Below, in pieces: positions 47,442-59,230 of a stretch of 64,000 nucleotides of DNA. The stretch's first letter is position 1, and each line of letters begins with the position of its first letter. The position numbers and the translations under genes are program-made. The notes beneath the pieces are model-generated. The model searched no databases. It was given only the letters and a program-made list of their open reading frames with translations, and was not told the origin of the DNA. Where the stretch lies: contig NW_006768775.1 of assembly GCF_000204055.1 (NCBI RefSeq), forward strand, positions 1,373,230-1,437,229, read 5' to 3'. The DNA is from Melampsora larici-populina 98AG31 (Eukaryota; Basidiomycota; Pucciniomycetes; Pucciniales; Melampsoraceae).

Positions 47442-47743
47442 ATGCTTTTCTTCAAAATTATCATTGCTGCTGGTCTAGCAGGTCAGCGAATTTATACACA
47501 CTAATCTATATCTCCATTGGTACTCAATCTTACTCAATCCTCTATCTCTTCTTACAGCCACAATCTCTGCCCGCCGCGTCCAAGTTGACCAAACGTGAGC
47601 AAAGCCTTATCTTTCTCTGTCTTACTTTAACTACTCTGAGAAACTTACCTACAATATATGACTTGCTTGATCTCAGTGTCACTCTTGAAGTCCTACAACG
47701 ACGATCTGTAGAGTTTACTCCCATCATTGAAAAAAGATTGTAA
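47442..47743 (+). CDS. Small putatively secreted peptide
   Basis: Three exons (47442-47481, 47558-47594, 47677-47743) joined at GTCAGC and GTGAGC donors give 47 aa. The N terminus MLFFKIIIAAGLAATISA followed by RR looks like a signal peptide with cleavage after the ISA. The mature part would be about 29 residues without cysteines. Small secreted proteins are common effectors in rusts, but nothing here identifies a target. A GTAAGT overlaps the stop codon, so the gene could continue; downstream at about 47905 a cysteine-rich segment (SPSCSTACQSGPGCC) lies in an open frame but could not be joined in phase. Confidence 0.35.
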
Positions 47744-48920
47744 GTGGAGGTTATGGACATTAACTCTTGTTACTCTACTGCCGCACAGTGTTTGACTGAT
47801 TGTATATGATACCTGTCTACACAAAATAAATCTCACTAGCTCAAGAGTCCTTAAAACTCGTGACTTTGGACCTGGTTCACCCATTAATAGTAATATCTCC
47901 CCATCCTGCTCAACTGCATGTCAATCTGGACCCGGTTGTTGCTGATCTGGCAGATGTCAAGGCAATCAACGTATGTGGCAAGTTCAGGAGGGCTATAGGT
48001 GGAGGTAAACACAGACCTTATCACAACATGCAAAAATTTATTTCCTCCAGAAGTCTCCTACGCATTCTCCTGATCAAAGTTCGGAGTCAGCTTGCTTTCT
48101 GCTTATCATAGCCATCATTGCACCAGTTTCTTCATGTACGCCAGCTGATTTGTAAACCAAGTGATCCTATGACAATATTCTCTCAAATTTTTGCTACTCA
48201 GATTGTTTTGAATCAATGATACTCTTCAACCTGAAATGTTTTTGTCCAGGCCTCCTATGAGCAATCTTGAATTCATCAAGGTCACTTAAGTTCCTCAAAG
48301 AGTCGATTTGATAAACTGACTGAGGTCATGTTCTGAGAATCCGATTGATTTGAAAGTCTTTAACTCCTACACTGAGAACTTGAGTACATGAACACAGCCT
48401 TGAAGCTCGCATTTGGATTTCGAACAGATTCTTCAACGGATCCATTTCATTTTCAGCATCAGAACAGTTTATCAGACTTTTAACTTTGCTGTTTACCAAT
48501 CTCAACTTCAAATCGATCAAGTATCAAACCAATCTCATTCACTTCAACGAACAACAACCATCATCAACTCAACTTTCCACCATCCACTAAGACAACTACT
48601 TCATCATCATCGAACTCATCTTTATCATTGAATCCTAACTTGGATCCACCTCGTACAAATGAAAACATGTTAGTATCATCAATCTCTGAAGAAAAGCCAT
48701 TCTTATCCATAGCTAATTCATAAACTATTTCATTAATTCAAACAAATTGTCCAATTCGCTCAACGAACATCTCATCCATTTGAAAACAAATCATCAGATC
48801 GAAACCCCAAAGTTTCCTATTTGGTACCAACCCAATCGGTCAGTCTCTTTTCACGATCATCTTCAAAGAACCCCTCCAGATCTCAACCGTTACTAATCTT
48901 CAATGCATTTCATTCAACAG
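47744..48920. other. Non-coding; possible exon pieces
   Basis: Includes the cysteine-rich segment near 47905 and a Ser/Asn-rich open stretch (about 48600-48720) that could be the N-terminal exon of the following phosphatidylinositol synthase fragment. Neither could be confirmed. Confidence 0.3.
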
Positions 48921-49095
48921 GTTATTCTCGAATCATTCTACCAGCAGTTTCATTGCATTGAATGTCGTAACAGTCAAAGTATTGTAAGATTGCACATTTG
49001 ATCTCACAAATTTTAGATGCAGTAGACGGTCAGGCTGCTAGATCTTTGCAGCAAACTAGTAGGTTCGTTGCTGTACTGGATATGCTCATTGATCG
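48921..49095 (+). pseudogene. Phosphatidylinositol synthase (PIS1) fragment
   Basis: CDP-alcohol phosphatidyltransferases make phosphatidylinositol from CDP-diacylglycerol and inositol in the ER membrane. After a CAACAG acceptor at 48920, GYSRIILPAVSLH corresponds to the first membrane helix. One frame change later comes LDAVDGQAARSLQQTSRF then VAVLDMLIDR, ending at a GTAAGT donor (49096). This is the family signature DG..AR(8)G...D...D, with the conserved Gly replaced by Val. The frameshift, that substitution and the absence of later exons indicate a truncated gene copy. Confidence 0.6.
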
Positions 49096-49775
49096 GTAAG
49101 TCATTTTAAAAATCATGTATGTGAAATCCATTCCTAGTATGACGGAGAGTAGGCTTTCCTTATGGGATGAGAAGATGGGTTTATGTCCCATCTTCTATGC
49201 ACTTGTTGATAGAGAATACGTGTGATGTTTCTTCTGATTGAGAAACACAAAATCTAGCATTCATTGAATTTGTAACCACTACAAAACAGATTGAGAGTTG
49301 TACTGAACAACTAATAAAAATCAACAAACAACAGATGGTGGTGTGGAGGTGGCCCCTTGAGCCACAGGATGGGTGAGGAGCTAATAAATCATTATCCAAA
49401 TTGCTCATCTCAAGGGGCGAGAACAATGAGTATCAAGAAGGTGGGCTTCTCTCCCCATTACCTTGTCGAGGGGAAGAGCTGTGAGCCGGAAATCCCACAC
49501 CTCGAGCCTTTGCGAGTAAATCTGCATAAGCTTTCATTATGTCCCATATTGAACCCACAACAAAAAGAACACTGCATCTCTGTTGTCTTGACTAAGTAAG
49601 ACATGATTAATGACTGGCTCAATCTTGTTAAATTTGGCAAAGGTACACAGATGTATTTGAAGAAGATCTGAAAAAAATATAAACGCAGGAAGGAAGCACC
49701 CAAAAACTTGAGAGGAAAATAGGAGTGGACAACACTTGATAGGCAGAAAAGAATTCAGCACAACATGAACGTTGC
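49096..49775. other. Non-coding, nothing recognised
   Basis: Contains a short hairpin (AAGATGGG/CCCATCTT near 49165-49195) and no supported gene. Confidence 0.3.
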
Positions 49776-50530
49776 TTACAAACAAAGGCTATGTGAAAAA
49801 TACTTTGTTTTTCTGAGATCTTTTGAGGAGAAATTTCTTAGATATATACAATATGCATCTAATGACCATTTCCCACAGTGTTTGATTTCCGCTCTAGAGG
49901 CACCCAAAATCCATCTTACCAAAGCATCTTCTCTCCAGAAAGAGTGCTCATAGAGGAGCTGTTTAGACTTTGGTTGATTAACATTCCAGATTTTCCTAAA
50001 CTGTTTGATTGTACTCTGTTTTCTTAGCTGCACTTTCTTCCCATTAATTGATAAGATAAACACAAAATTGGTTGATTTTCTAGGTCAAAATCATACAATC
50101 CTTTGAGAATGGTACCTGGATCCAGTAAAGAGTCTTGCTTCTCAAGGCGAACTTGTAAACCTCTCCTTGTAAAGCCATCTTTGTCTCATGAAGATTGATG
50201 ACTATGTCTGAGCCATCCGGAGCCCATCCCAAATCCTGCAAATGAGGGACCTGTCTTGTTGGATTGTCCAATATCAGCTTGCCTAGACAGGCAGTTCCCC
50301 AGAAAGCTGTAAAAGCTACCACAAGTATAGCTAATTCCTCTTCACCACAGTTGAAAAGTGCTTCTCTTAATGTGGTGAGATCCAAAAACCGGTGGCCTCT
50401 TTTTGTCAAGTCCATTGAACTTTGCCTCCAATTTTTAGGTTGCTTTGAGTAGTGCTTTAAGATGGGAATTAATTTCATTGGTGAAAAATGATCCATGAAA
50501 GATGTGCCATGCTCAAATGCCAGTATGGTA
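49776..50530 (-). pseudogene. Tyrosine recombinase remnant (Crypton/DIRS-like)
   Basis: Read on the minus strand in at least three frames: AWHIFHG (50512-50492), then KRPPVF, then LDLTTLREALF and LVVAFTAFWGTACLGKLIL (50390-50260), then YEHSFW...GKWSLDAYCIYLRNF (about 49955-49870). This is the order of a fungal tyrosine recombinase catalytic domain. The first catalytic Arg (usually CRLGEL) is replaced in TACLGKL and the HxxR region is altered; the tyrosine in the last motif remains. It is interrupted or bordered by the gypsy LTR at about 50530. Confidence 0.6.
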
Positions 50531-50724
50531 GCGGTGTTAAGGCCTCTCTTTGCTCTCTGCTCAACGAGGGTGAGCTCTGATAGGTGCCTATAGTGTTATG
50601 ATGAGATTGTCCGATGGGTATCCACACTACCACGTCAGCGGTTGAAGTACAAGCTTGTCTAGTGATATGTATGTGACATGGGAGCGCACACATGTCATGA
50701 ATGCTACCGGTTAGACTCATAACA
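50531..50724 (-). repeat. 3' LTR of gypsy element (far end uncertain)
   Basis: On the minus strand the purine run AAAGGGGGAATCA (50737-50725) is followed by TGTTATGAGTCTAACCGG, the LTR start. The far end is placed only approximately, where tyrosine-recombinase similarity resumes. Confidence 0.6.
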
Positions 50725-53700
50725 TGATTCCCCCTTTAATGCCCAACTTCCTCTTGCAAGTCTGCATTCTTCCCCGGGCAGCGTTAAAAAACCCTGTGGG
50801 AAAAAGCTATGCCCTCTCCACTTCCTCTTTCTTTGTTTCTTGTATTTAGTTGATGCTTGAGGGTAATTTGTGTTGAATTCCTGCACCAATTTACTACAAT
50901 TCTTGATGTTTGATGCTGGCTCCCAAGAGTTGTGTTCAGCGCTAAAACCCTTCCAGCTTATCAGGTACTCACAGTTTTTTTTCTTAATTCTACAGTCCAG
51001 GATGTCTTCTACTTCCCACTCTTCGTTTCCTTCTATGATGATTGTGTCGGGCTTCTTTGTGTGACGTCCTTCTATTGTATCCGCCTTGTGAAGTTGTAAT
51101 AACGACACGTGGAATACTGCGTGTACTCCTCTCATCGAAGCAGGTAAGTTAAGTTTGTAAGTAGAGCAAGACATCTTCTTGATGATGGGAAAGGGACCTA
51201 GCCAGCGGTGATCCAGTTTTGGGCTGGGTCTCATGGTTGATATGTTCCGACTGTTAATCCACACAAAGTCTCCTACGTTCCAGTTGGGTGTTGGCCTAAC
51301 TCCTTTGTTGAATTGAATCTTCATCTCTTCTTGTGCTGCTTCTAGGCTCTGTCTTAATTCGTCTTGAACTTGGTGTATTTTCTTCATTCTTTCTTCTACC
51401 ACTGGTATGCACTGTTTCCTCAATGGGACTCCGCTGAAGTTTGCGTTGTATCCAAAATTTGCTTTGAAGGGGGATACTCCTGTGGATACGTTGTCTTTGT
51501 TGTTATAAGAGAATTCGGCCAATGGAATTAGTGATTCCCAGTTGTCCTGTCTGTAAGAAACAAAGTGGTGTAAGTATAGTTCGATAGCTTTGTTTGCTAT
51601 CTCTGATTGCCCGTCGGTGCAAGGGTGAAACACCGTTGAAGACTTAATACTGATACCCAACCGCCTGGACAGGTCTCGTGTGACTTGAGATATGAATATG
51701 CCTCCTCTGTCTGATACAACCATTTTGGGTGTTCCGTGCGGTCTCCAGATTTCTTTGATCATGATATCCGCTAATTGATCTGACGACATGCTTTTGTTAC
51801 AGGGAATAAAATGAGCCATCTTCGTAAGGCAATCAACTACAGTCAGTATGCTGTCTTTTCCATTAGATGTAGGGAGTTTAGTAATTAGATCATAGCTGAT
51901 ATCTGTCCACAGGCCCGCCGGTATGGGTAATGGCTCCAAAGATCCATAGGGCTTCTGTGTCGTGCTCTTGACTTGGAGACAAGAATTGCATGAATCCATG
52001 TAGCGGTTCACAAATGATTTAATCGAGGGCCACGTGAAGCATCTCCTGATAAGTCCTAGTGTCTTGGATCGGCCTGGGTGTCCTGCTAGGATGCTGTCGT
52101 GACGACTCTTCAAGATTTTGAGCTTGATTGCATCATCATCTGGTACTTCAATGCGGTTTTGGTGGTAAAGTATCCCGTCCCGGACCTGATAGTTTTCCGT
52201 TGCTTTCTTGATCTTAGAAGAGATGGGATCAGTTACTGCGTTCATCAGCTCCACTAAACGAGGACAATGTTTTGTACATTCTCTGATCTCTGATATAATT
52301 TCAATGTCGGATTCGAATCCTTGAACTGCTCCGGCTTCTGAGTTTGCTTCTTCGTCCTCTTGCATGCCTAAGATGTCAATCTCAAACCATCTTTCTGGGT
52401 CTTCTAAATTGATTGTTTTGTCCTCAAAGATCAGTTCTATGCTGTCCACATCAAGGAAAGTGTAGTGAGTGATGCTTTCAATCCTAATGAGTTGGCCAAA
52501 AGTCAATCTGTCAGCTTTGTCCGGTGCTAAGTCTGGTCTCCGTGATAGAGCATCAGGTTTGGTTCCTTGTCTACCTGGTCTGAATTTGATGGTGAAATCA
52601 AAACATCCTAAGGTTTCCGCCCATCGTGCCTGTCGTCTGGTGAGTTGTTTAGTTGTCATGAAGGATTCCAGGTTTTGGTGGTTGGTGTATACAATGACTT
52701 CTAGACGGTTGAGATTTCCCTCCAGGTAGTGTCTCCATTCTTTAAAAGAGGCAATGATGGCTAATAGTTCCTTGTCGAAGATTTCATAATTCCGTTCTGC
52801 TTGTGCTAATGAAAGGGATAAGTAGGCAAATGGATGTATCTCTCCGTCGTTGTCGCATCGTTGAGACAGTACTGCACCTAGCGCAAAGTCTGAGCAATCA
52901 CATTCTAGGATGAAAGATTTGTAGGGGTTGGCAATTTTTAACACAGGGGCTGATGTGAATGATGTTTTGAGGCTTTCAAATGCTTTGTTACATTGTTCGT
53001 CCCAATCGAATTTTGAATTCATTTTTGTGAGGTTGTGCAATGGTCTGGTGGTCTTCGAGAATTGATCAATGAACCGTCTGTAGAAGTTAGCAAATCCAAT
53101 GAAACGTTGGAGTTCAGATACATTCTTCGGAATTGGCCATTCGGATACTGCTTTGACTTTGGTAGGGTTCATCTTGATCTTATTGTGAGATATCAATAAA
53201 CCTAAATATTCGACTTCAGATCTTGAGAATTTGCACTTCTTGGGTTTCAGCCACAGTTGGTGTTTGCCTAGGATCTCTAAGATGCTGTCTACTGCCAGTT
53301 TGTGGTTTTCTCCTTTCTTAGTGTGAATCATTATGTCATCAAGAAAAGCTGCCGTATCCTTTCCAATGCGTCCTAAGAGTATATCTTGGATGAAAAATTG
53401 GAAGTAGCCTGGTGCTCCGGTTGGGCCAAATGGCATAGTAAGAGGTGTGAATTGGCCTTGGTGGCATACAAATGCTAGGATGTCTTCATACCCTTCAGCG
53501 ACTCTAAGGTTACCGTATGCATTGCGTAGGTCAAGTTTGGTGAATCTGTCTGAATTCAATAAACTATCAACTAAATCCATGGTCAGTGGTAGCGGATACT
53601 TATTCTTGATTGTTAATGCATTAAGTTTACGGTAATCAAAGCAAGGTCGTAGGTTTCCGTCTTTCTTTCCGGTGAATAATACGGGTGCCGCCCACGGAGA

Positions 53701-54105
53701 AGTGGTTCGCCGGATAGTTCCAGTCTCTAGGCCTTTGGTTATCATCTCTTCTAATGCTGCGTTCTCTGCTGGGGATAGAGGGATAACACGGCTGGCTTGG
53801 GGTTGGGCACCTGGTAATAAGTCAACCTTAAAATTGTACCGTCTACGAGGAGGCAGTGTCTGTGATTTAGATTTGACAAATAAGTGAAGGTGTCAATGGT
53901 ACTGGGATGGGACTAATTGTTCAGCTGTCTTGATGGGCTCGTTCTTCTTTAGGTCAGCGGCGAGTTTGGCTGAGGTGGACCAGGAGGTGTTTGCGGCATT
54001 GGTTTCTATGACATATTCCAAGGGAGAACTAGGCTGGCCATCTGATTCATGTAAGGGATTCAAATTAGCCAAGATAATCGCTATTTTGACAAGCAGAGGG
54101 GTTTG
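50704..54105 (-). pseudogene. Ty3/gypsy chromovirus-type Pol, 5'-truncated
   Basis: Open from 53745 to 50704 (1013 aa) and, across a TGA at 53895-53893, readable upstream to about 54105. Reverse transcriptase: SPWAAPVLF, FTKLDLRNAYG, TMPFGPTGAPGYFQ and the catalytic box FLDDI. RNase H: ECDCSDFALGAVLSQ, DKELLAIIASFKEW and YTNHQNLESF. Integrase: HDSILAGHPGRSKT then CNSCLQVK (zinc finger), DISYDLITKLP, VVSDRGGIF and GQSEIANKAIE (DDE core). C terminus: a chromodomain, WEVEDILDCRIKK then YLISWKGFSAEHNSWEP, which guides chromoviruses to heterochromatin. Gag, protease and the 5' LTR are missing. Confidence 0.93.
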
Positions 54106-54320
54106 GTGCTATCATAAACAGCCAACCACTATGCTATATATTTGCAGGTGCTATGACATCTCATAGCAGTGCGTCATTTTCAGGCGCTCCGCTATGCTAC
54201 GGGAAAATCTCACTAAACTTGGTGACTCAAAGCAAGTTTTTTGGAGTTTTAGAGCGCTCCGCTCCGCTGTGGCTGATCTCACAAAAGTTAGCAACTGAAA
54301 GCATTTTTTTCTTGAATTTG
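54106..54320. repeat. Two degenerate copies of a 70-bp direct repeat
   Basis: Units starting GCGCTCCGCT at 54184 and 54254 share the order GCGCTCCGCT, ATCTCAC, AAA.TT.G, ACT.AAAGCA and a T-run. They lie immediately beyond the truncated end of the gypsy element. Confidence 0.5.
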
Positions 54321-55783
54321 GGCCACTTTTCATTACAACATATGTTATAACGGGCACCAGAGTGGTGATATGACTTCAAAATAAAAGACCAGAGATTGAC
54401 AAAGATAAAACAACATTTTTTTGGGTTTTTTGATAATATTGTGAAGGAAACAGGAGGAAGAAAGACATTTTTTTGAAGGTTTTTAATGATTAAATTGAGG
54501 GAATTAGAGTGTGGTAATTAGTTAGGTCCTAGGATTTTACAGTGTTATGGTACCTTTGTTTTATCTTTTCTGACTCAGTCTCATCATAGCTTTTGGGTTG
54601 ATCAATTCCAATCAATTCTAGCACAAATCATCCACAGCTTGTTTTCCTTGATTGAGAATCTCCACACATAGCCTGATGCCCCCTCCCTTGTACTCTCTTT
54701 CCTAATCTTTTGGAAATAGAGTAAGTTGTTTTTCTACAATTGACATCAAAGGTTATAATACTGATGTTGTTGTACACATTAGAAATCCCTTGGATCAGTA
54801 ACAAGTCTTGGAACTTACCCTCTTGTTTTCTCACCTTTAAAATGTTCCTCCAGTCCTTTAGGAACAATGTTATCTTCTAACATTACTTATCGGTTTCTTA
54901 CTGCTTTATTGCTTCCGTTATATTTTCTTTATTGTGGTGATTTTCAGGTTAGTTTGAGTAAGGTCTGCTTACATTAGAACTAGAAGAAGATAATGTTTGG
55001 CCATTGTGTTGCATTGTGAGCAACTGGCTATTTCATGCAACACGACAAATTCATTTTGAACCCAAAGACCCACAACACAATGGGCAAGTGCAAAACCTGT
55101 TGTGTTTCCCGCAATACCAAGGGCCATTGCTCCATCAACATTAAAATTGAAAATAAACCAATTGAGAGTAAAAATTTGAACAGAAGACATATCATATGAT
55201 CATTTTCTAGATCTTTTACCTCAAAAAGCCTCAATAGCTGTGAGGGTTGGTCACTCTTTAGGAGTGCTCAATGCTCACTAAATGGTCAATTTGTAGGCTT
55301 TACTTAATTTTACTTCTTTATTTCAAATATGTAGTAGATATAATTTGAAGTAAAGAAGAAAAAGACCTGGAGTTATTGGAGGTCACTAACCTCAATTGGG
55401 TTTTTACTTGGGGGAAGTAGAGGATCCAGAGGGGGGTGAAGAATGTATTACCTACTTTTAATCAGGAAGCTGATTAAAGTTGATGAAGCTTATCACTAGT
55501 CTTATTTATATATATAAGACTCTTGATATTTACTTCAGTTGAAATTTAATTGTTCTTTAAAAATAGTGAGTAATCTTTGCTTGGGGGAAATCTCTGAAGG
55601 CTGAGAGAGGAGGGGTTTATATAATCTCCTCTCTAAACCTAATTGTGGTGATATTTGTTACTCTTACTACATTGGTTCAGGTTTAATCATTACTAGATGT
55701 TAATGATTGTTACTATTAGTGTTTAATTACATATACATGTAATATGTAATATGTAATATAAGCATTTTAAACTCTTGACACTG
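54321..55783. other. Non-coding, nothing recognised
   Basis: AT-rich, no supported gene. Confidence 0.3.
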
Positions 55784-56239
55784 ACACCGTGGGAATTATT
55801 GAGTTCAAAACCCGATTGAGCAGAATTGTGGTGTCTAAGTCCGCAACTTGTCTCAATCACGGATCTAGTTCACATTACGTTCACAATACGTTCACAAGTT
55901 GCCCTAGAGCTGTAATCATGTGGGCTGACGGGCCAAGGACGGGTCAGGCTCCTGTGCCATCCTGACTCCATTGGATTTAAGGATGCCACAGTCATCAAAT
56001 CTGGATTTGCCAAACATTCTTGAAGGCATGTCTATGGCAAGCGTCAATAGCGAGGACAGGGAATGTACTATGAAAGACACTTGTCGGTCTGAAAGGGGCC
56101 TTTGTATGTCTCATGACAAAGGGTTATCAGAAAAACCCGAGGGAAACTTGTGAACTAGATCCGCCATTGAGACAAGTTGCGGACTTGGACACCACAATTC
56201 TGCTCAATTGGGGTTTGAACTTAATAATTCCCGTGGTGT
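55784..56239. mobile_element. Inverted-repeat element, 456 bp
   Basis: Arms of about 85-90 bp (55784-55872 and 56150-56239) with roughly 90 percent match, starting ACACCRYGGGAATTATTRAG and containing GAGCAGAATTGTGGTGTC. The central 280 bp shows no coding capacity. Target duplication not determined. Confidence 0.65.
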
Positions 56240-58990
56240 AATAGCCACATCCGTCCTCTCTTGATACTATCGTATCACCACCGTTAACGTTTTTTTATGC
56301 ATTGATATTGTGCAGTGGGAGTTAGGTTTGATTCAACTTGAGAAATTGACAAGCCCTGGTCTACAATGGACAAGAGAGGAGGGTGGAGGACAAACCACAA
56401 AACCTGAAACACAAACCTGTATTGTCCTGTACAGATACTTGATTTTCAAGTAGCTCTGATCAAACCTCACCAGAACGTCCTAGAAACAATCCAGACAATT
56501 CCAGAGACAATTCCAGTTAACTCCCAATTGAAAATGCTGTCAAATCATCACATCAAATTGAAAAGTAAGTCTTTAGATCATCCAAAACGAGTTAGAATCA
56601 CAATGATAAGTACCAACTATGGTTTTTCTTGGCCTTTTTATCAAACAAAAAGATTTGCTTTGAAATTCTTTCAATTTTCATCACAGACAAATCTCAATCA
56701 ATTTTAGTTGCACCTTTCCAAAATCAAAGGCACTCAGATTCTGACTGACTTGGTGAACAACACATTTCAATCAACAGAAAAATAATTATCTGCGCTCGAT
56801 GTTCATACAATGACAAGCAATACCATTCCCTTCAGGTTTAACTTTTTTAGATAAAGACTCCGGTACAAAGAAGACTTGATTCTCATTGTGTAACGACTTC
56901 TTGTTTTTACACAATTATGGTTCTCAAACATTCTCAAAAATTTGTGCATGTTTTCTACAAGAATTCTTTTGACATCTTGCACAGAAGTTGTACAAAAGTT
57001 GCAGACTTTTACATAAGCAAAAAGCCCCGTGGCAACGAGGGCTTACCGCCTTTTAGACCACCAACATCACAAGGACCGCCAGATCCCCCCTCGACGTCGA
57101 GGGGGGTCAGAGTCTCGCAGTTGTCTCCAGCCTGCATTGCAATCGATTTCTATCTGAGCAGCTCAGATTTGGATTGTTTCACTGCCTTCACAATAAGCCT
57201 TAATGAACAGCCCTGCACGTTCAGCCAATCCTATAGGGCTATTCTTGAGAGGCCCAAGCCTGAGTCCCAGTTGCTGAGACTGAAACATTTCACAATCTGA
57301 CACACACATAACACTTGTGTCAAACCTTCAATGATATCTCTCCTTTGGCTCGGTTCCTCATCACGGTTCTCCTGTCGGACCATTGGCTAGCCGGGAAACC
57401 AATCCCCGCAATCAATTGTGTACATACACCTATGGACCTGTTTGTGATCCATCTGTACATAGCCAATTTGTGAACAAGACATCTTGACCGACATGAACAG
57501 AAAGCAGCTTCATCAAAACTTCAAGCGTATCTTACCTCATTCTAATTGACTTCAACCACAACCACCACAATTCACTACATCACAATTTCATCCAGCACCA
57601 CATCAACTTCCAAGTCATCCAAACACAACATAATCAACAACCACATTGTCAAGTTGAAGATCAAAACTTCAGTCTCACCTCATACAATCAATACACATCC
57701 ATTATCTAGTCGTACTGAATCACAGAGATATCGTGCTTCTCCTTTGCTTAATACCAATAAAAACAAAAGCTAGTCCGCTCAGGCAGTCATCCTCAAGAGC
57801 TTACCAAGAAGATGGTGATGGCAGATTTATTGACTGATAAGCTGATGGTTGACAATACTGTAAGTCAAGTAGTTTCTGCTAGTATCATGATGTTTTCATC
57901 TCACTTACATTTCTTGGCTTCCGGAGCATCAAGCAACCAGTAAAAATGGTGCTAGTTGTTATGATTCGACTGATCAGCAAGGTAAAATTCAATGAACGAT
58001 GATGATAATTTTGTCAAGAGTTTTTGGAAAGAAAAATAGTCCAGATTGAAAAAAGTTATGATTCTTAAATAGAGCAATTTTATTTTACCTAGTTTTCTCT
58101 TTAGCTTGTTTGGTTGTTTTCTCTCTTTCTCTTCTTGTTTTGATGTGATAACAAATTTCTTTGTTATTGTTTGTTGTTATTTACTGAATTAATGCAAACC
58201 CTTTTCACTTTCTCTTTTAAAAATTTGTTTTTTCTATAGACTTTTTCTCTTTTTCTTTGAAATGTAAATAGTAAGTATTGAAATGAACAGATGAAAGATC
58301 AAACAAACAGAAGGGTATGCCTTGATTGTCTTGAGACAAGCAAGCGTTGGTGACCAGAAGGAGAAAGAAAGATAAGCCTGAGGATCAGTCCAATCATTCA
58401 ACTATTGGTTGTTTTTGTTTATCTTCTCTCAGCTTTTTTACGTATTGTATCAACTTATTTTAGGATAATCTGCGTAAGGGACTTTCATCATCTAAAAGCA
58501 AGATTGCATCAATTTACAAAAGTTTTCATTTTAGATCCAATGCAAACTATTTATATTTGATCAGTAGTACAGATCAAAATAATTATCGATCATGATCCGA
58601 CTCCATCCCATTCTTAGCAATTTGAAACACAACAGGTTTAAGACTTCAACACTGAATGAAACGAGGGAAGTGATCATTTGTATTCAAAGTGAAAAAAAAC
58701 ATATCAAAAGTAAATCAAAGTCATCTAAAGAAAGATAAGATCTAGAATGATTTCTAAGCCACGAGTAACTATTGTGGCATGCCATCAAAAGGCTAAAAAC
58801 GGAAAGCATTCACATCATTAGATTATAGATCAAAAGAATTCATCTGGTTTTTACAGAAATCAAGACTTACCGATTCTAATTTTTGGGTGAGGAAAGGTAG
58901 TTTGTCTTTACAGTAAATTTCCAACTAATTGGACCCAATCATGTCAATCAATAACAAAAAGGCAGTTAGTAGAGTGATCAAATTGACGTG
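56240..58990. other. Non-coding; one copy of a dispersed palindrome
   Basis: No supported gene. Contains the 40-bp segment 57068-57107 described separately. Open frames at 56917-57300 and 57546-57773 show only compositional bias. Confidence 0.35.
57068..57107 (+). repeat. Dispersed 40-bp repeat with 22-bp palindrome, copy 1
   Basis: Starts CACAAGGACCGCCAGATC and contains the perfect 22-bp palindrome 57085-57106 centred on TCGACGTCGA between C and G runs. It is matched in inverted orientation at 60004-60043 (38 of 40 positions). Confidence 0.8.
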
Positions 58991-59230
58991 TCAAGGAAGT
59001 TCAAGAGAGAAAGCAAATTGATTTTTGAGACACTCAACAGTTGGTTTTAATCCTTGTTTAATCTCTTTAGTAAAACAACCAGCTTTGATGGCAGCAATCC
59101 CTGAATTCGATCAAGTTTATCAAATCATCAGTCTTGATAAAGTCAAAATATTGTATTTTGTTAAGATGAAAGACTGACCAGGAGCAGCATCAGGTTGAGC
59201 ACATAGTTCATCCGCATACGGTGTCTTCAT
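58991..59230 (-). CDS. Small two-exon ORF, unidentified
   Basis: Exons 59230-59179 and 59100-58991, joined across a 78-bp intron (GTCAGT...TTCAG), give 53 aa beginning MKTPYADELCAQPDAAPGIA and containing KAGCFTKEIKQGLKPTVEC. Splicing keeps the frame and the sequence has low repeat content, but I do not recognise it. It may be a fragment of a longer gene. Confidence 0.25.

Noticed and set aside
47111..47743. 210-residue plus-strand open frame as one protein
   Set aside because: It starts inside an inverted-repeat element and runs through sites that behave as introns of the small secreted-peptide model; composition is Ser/Leu/Ile-rich without a domain.
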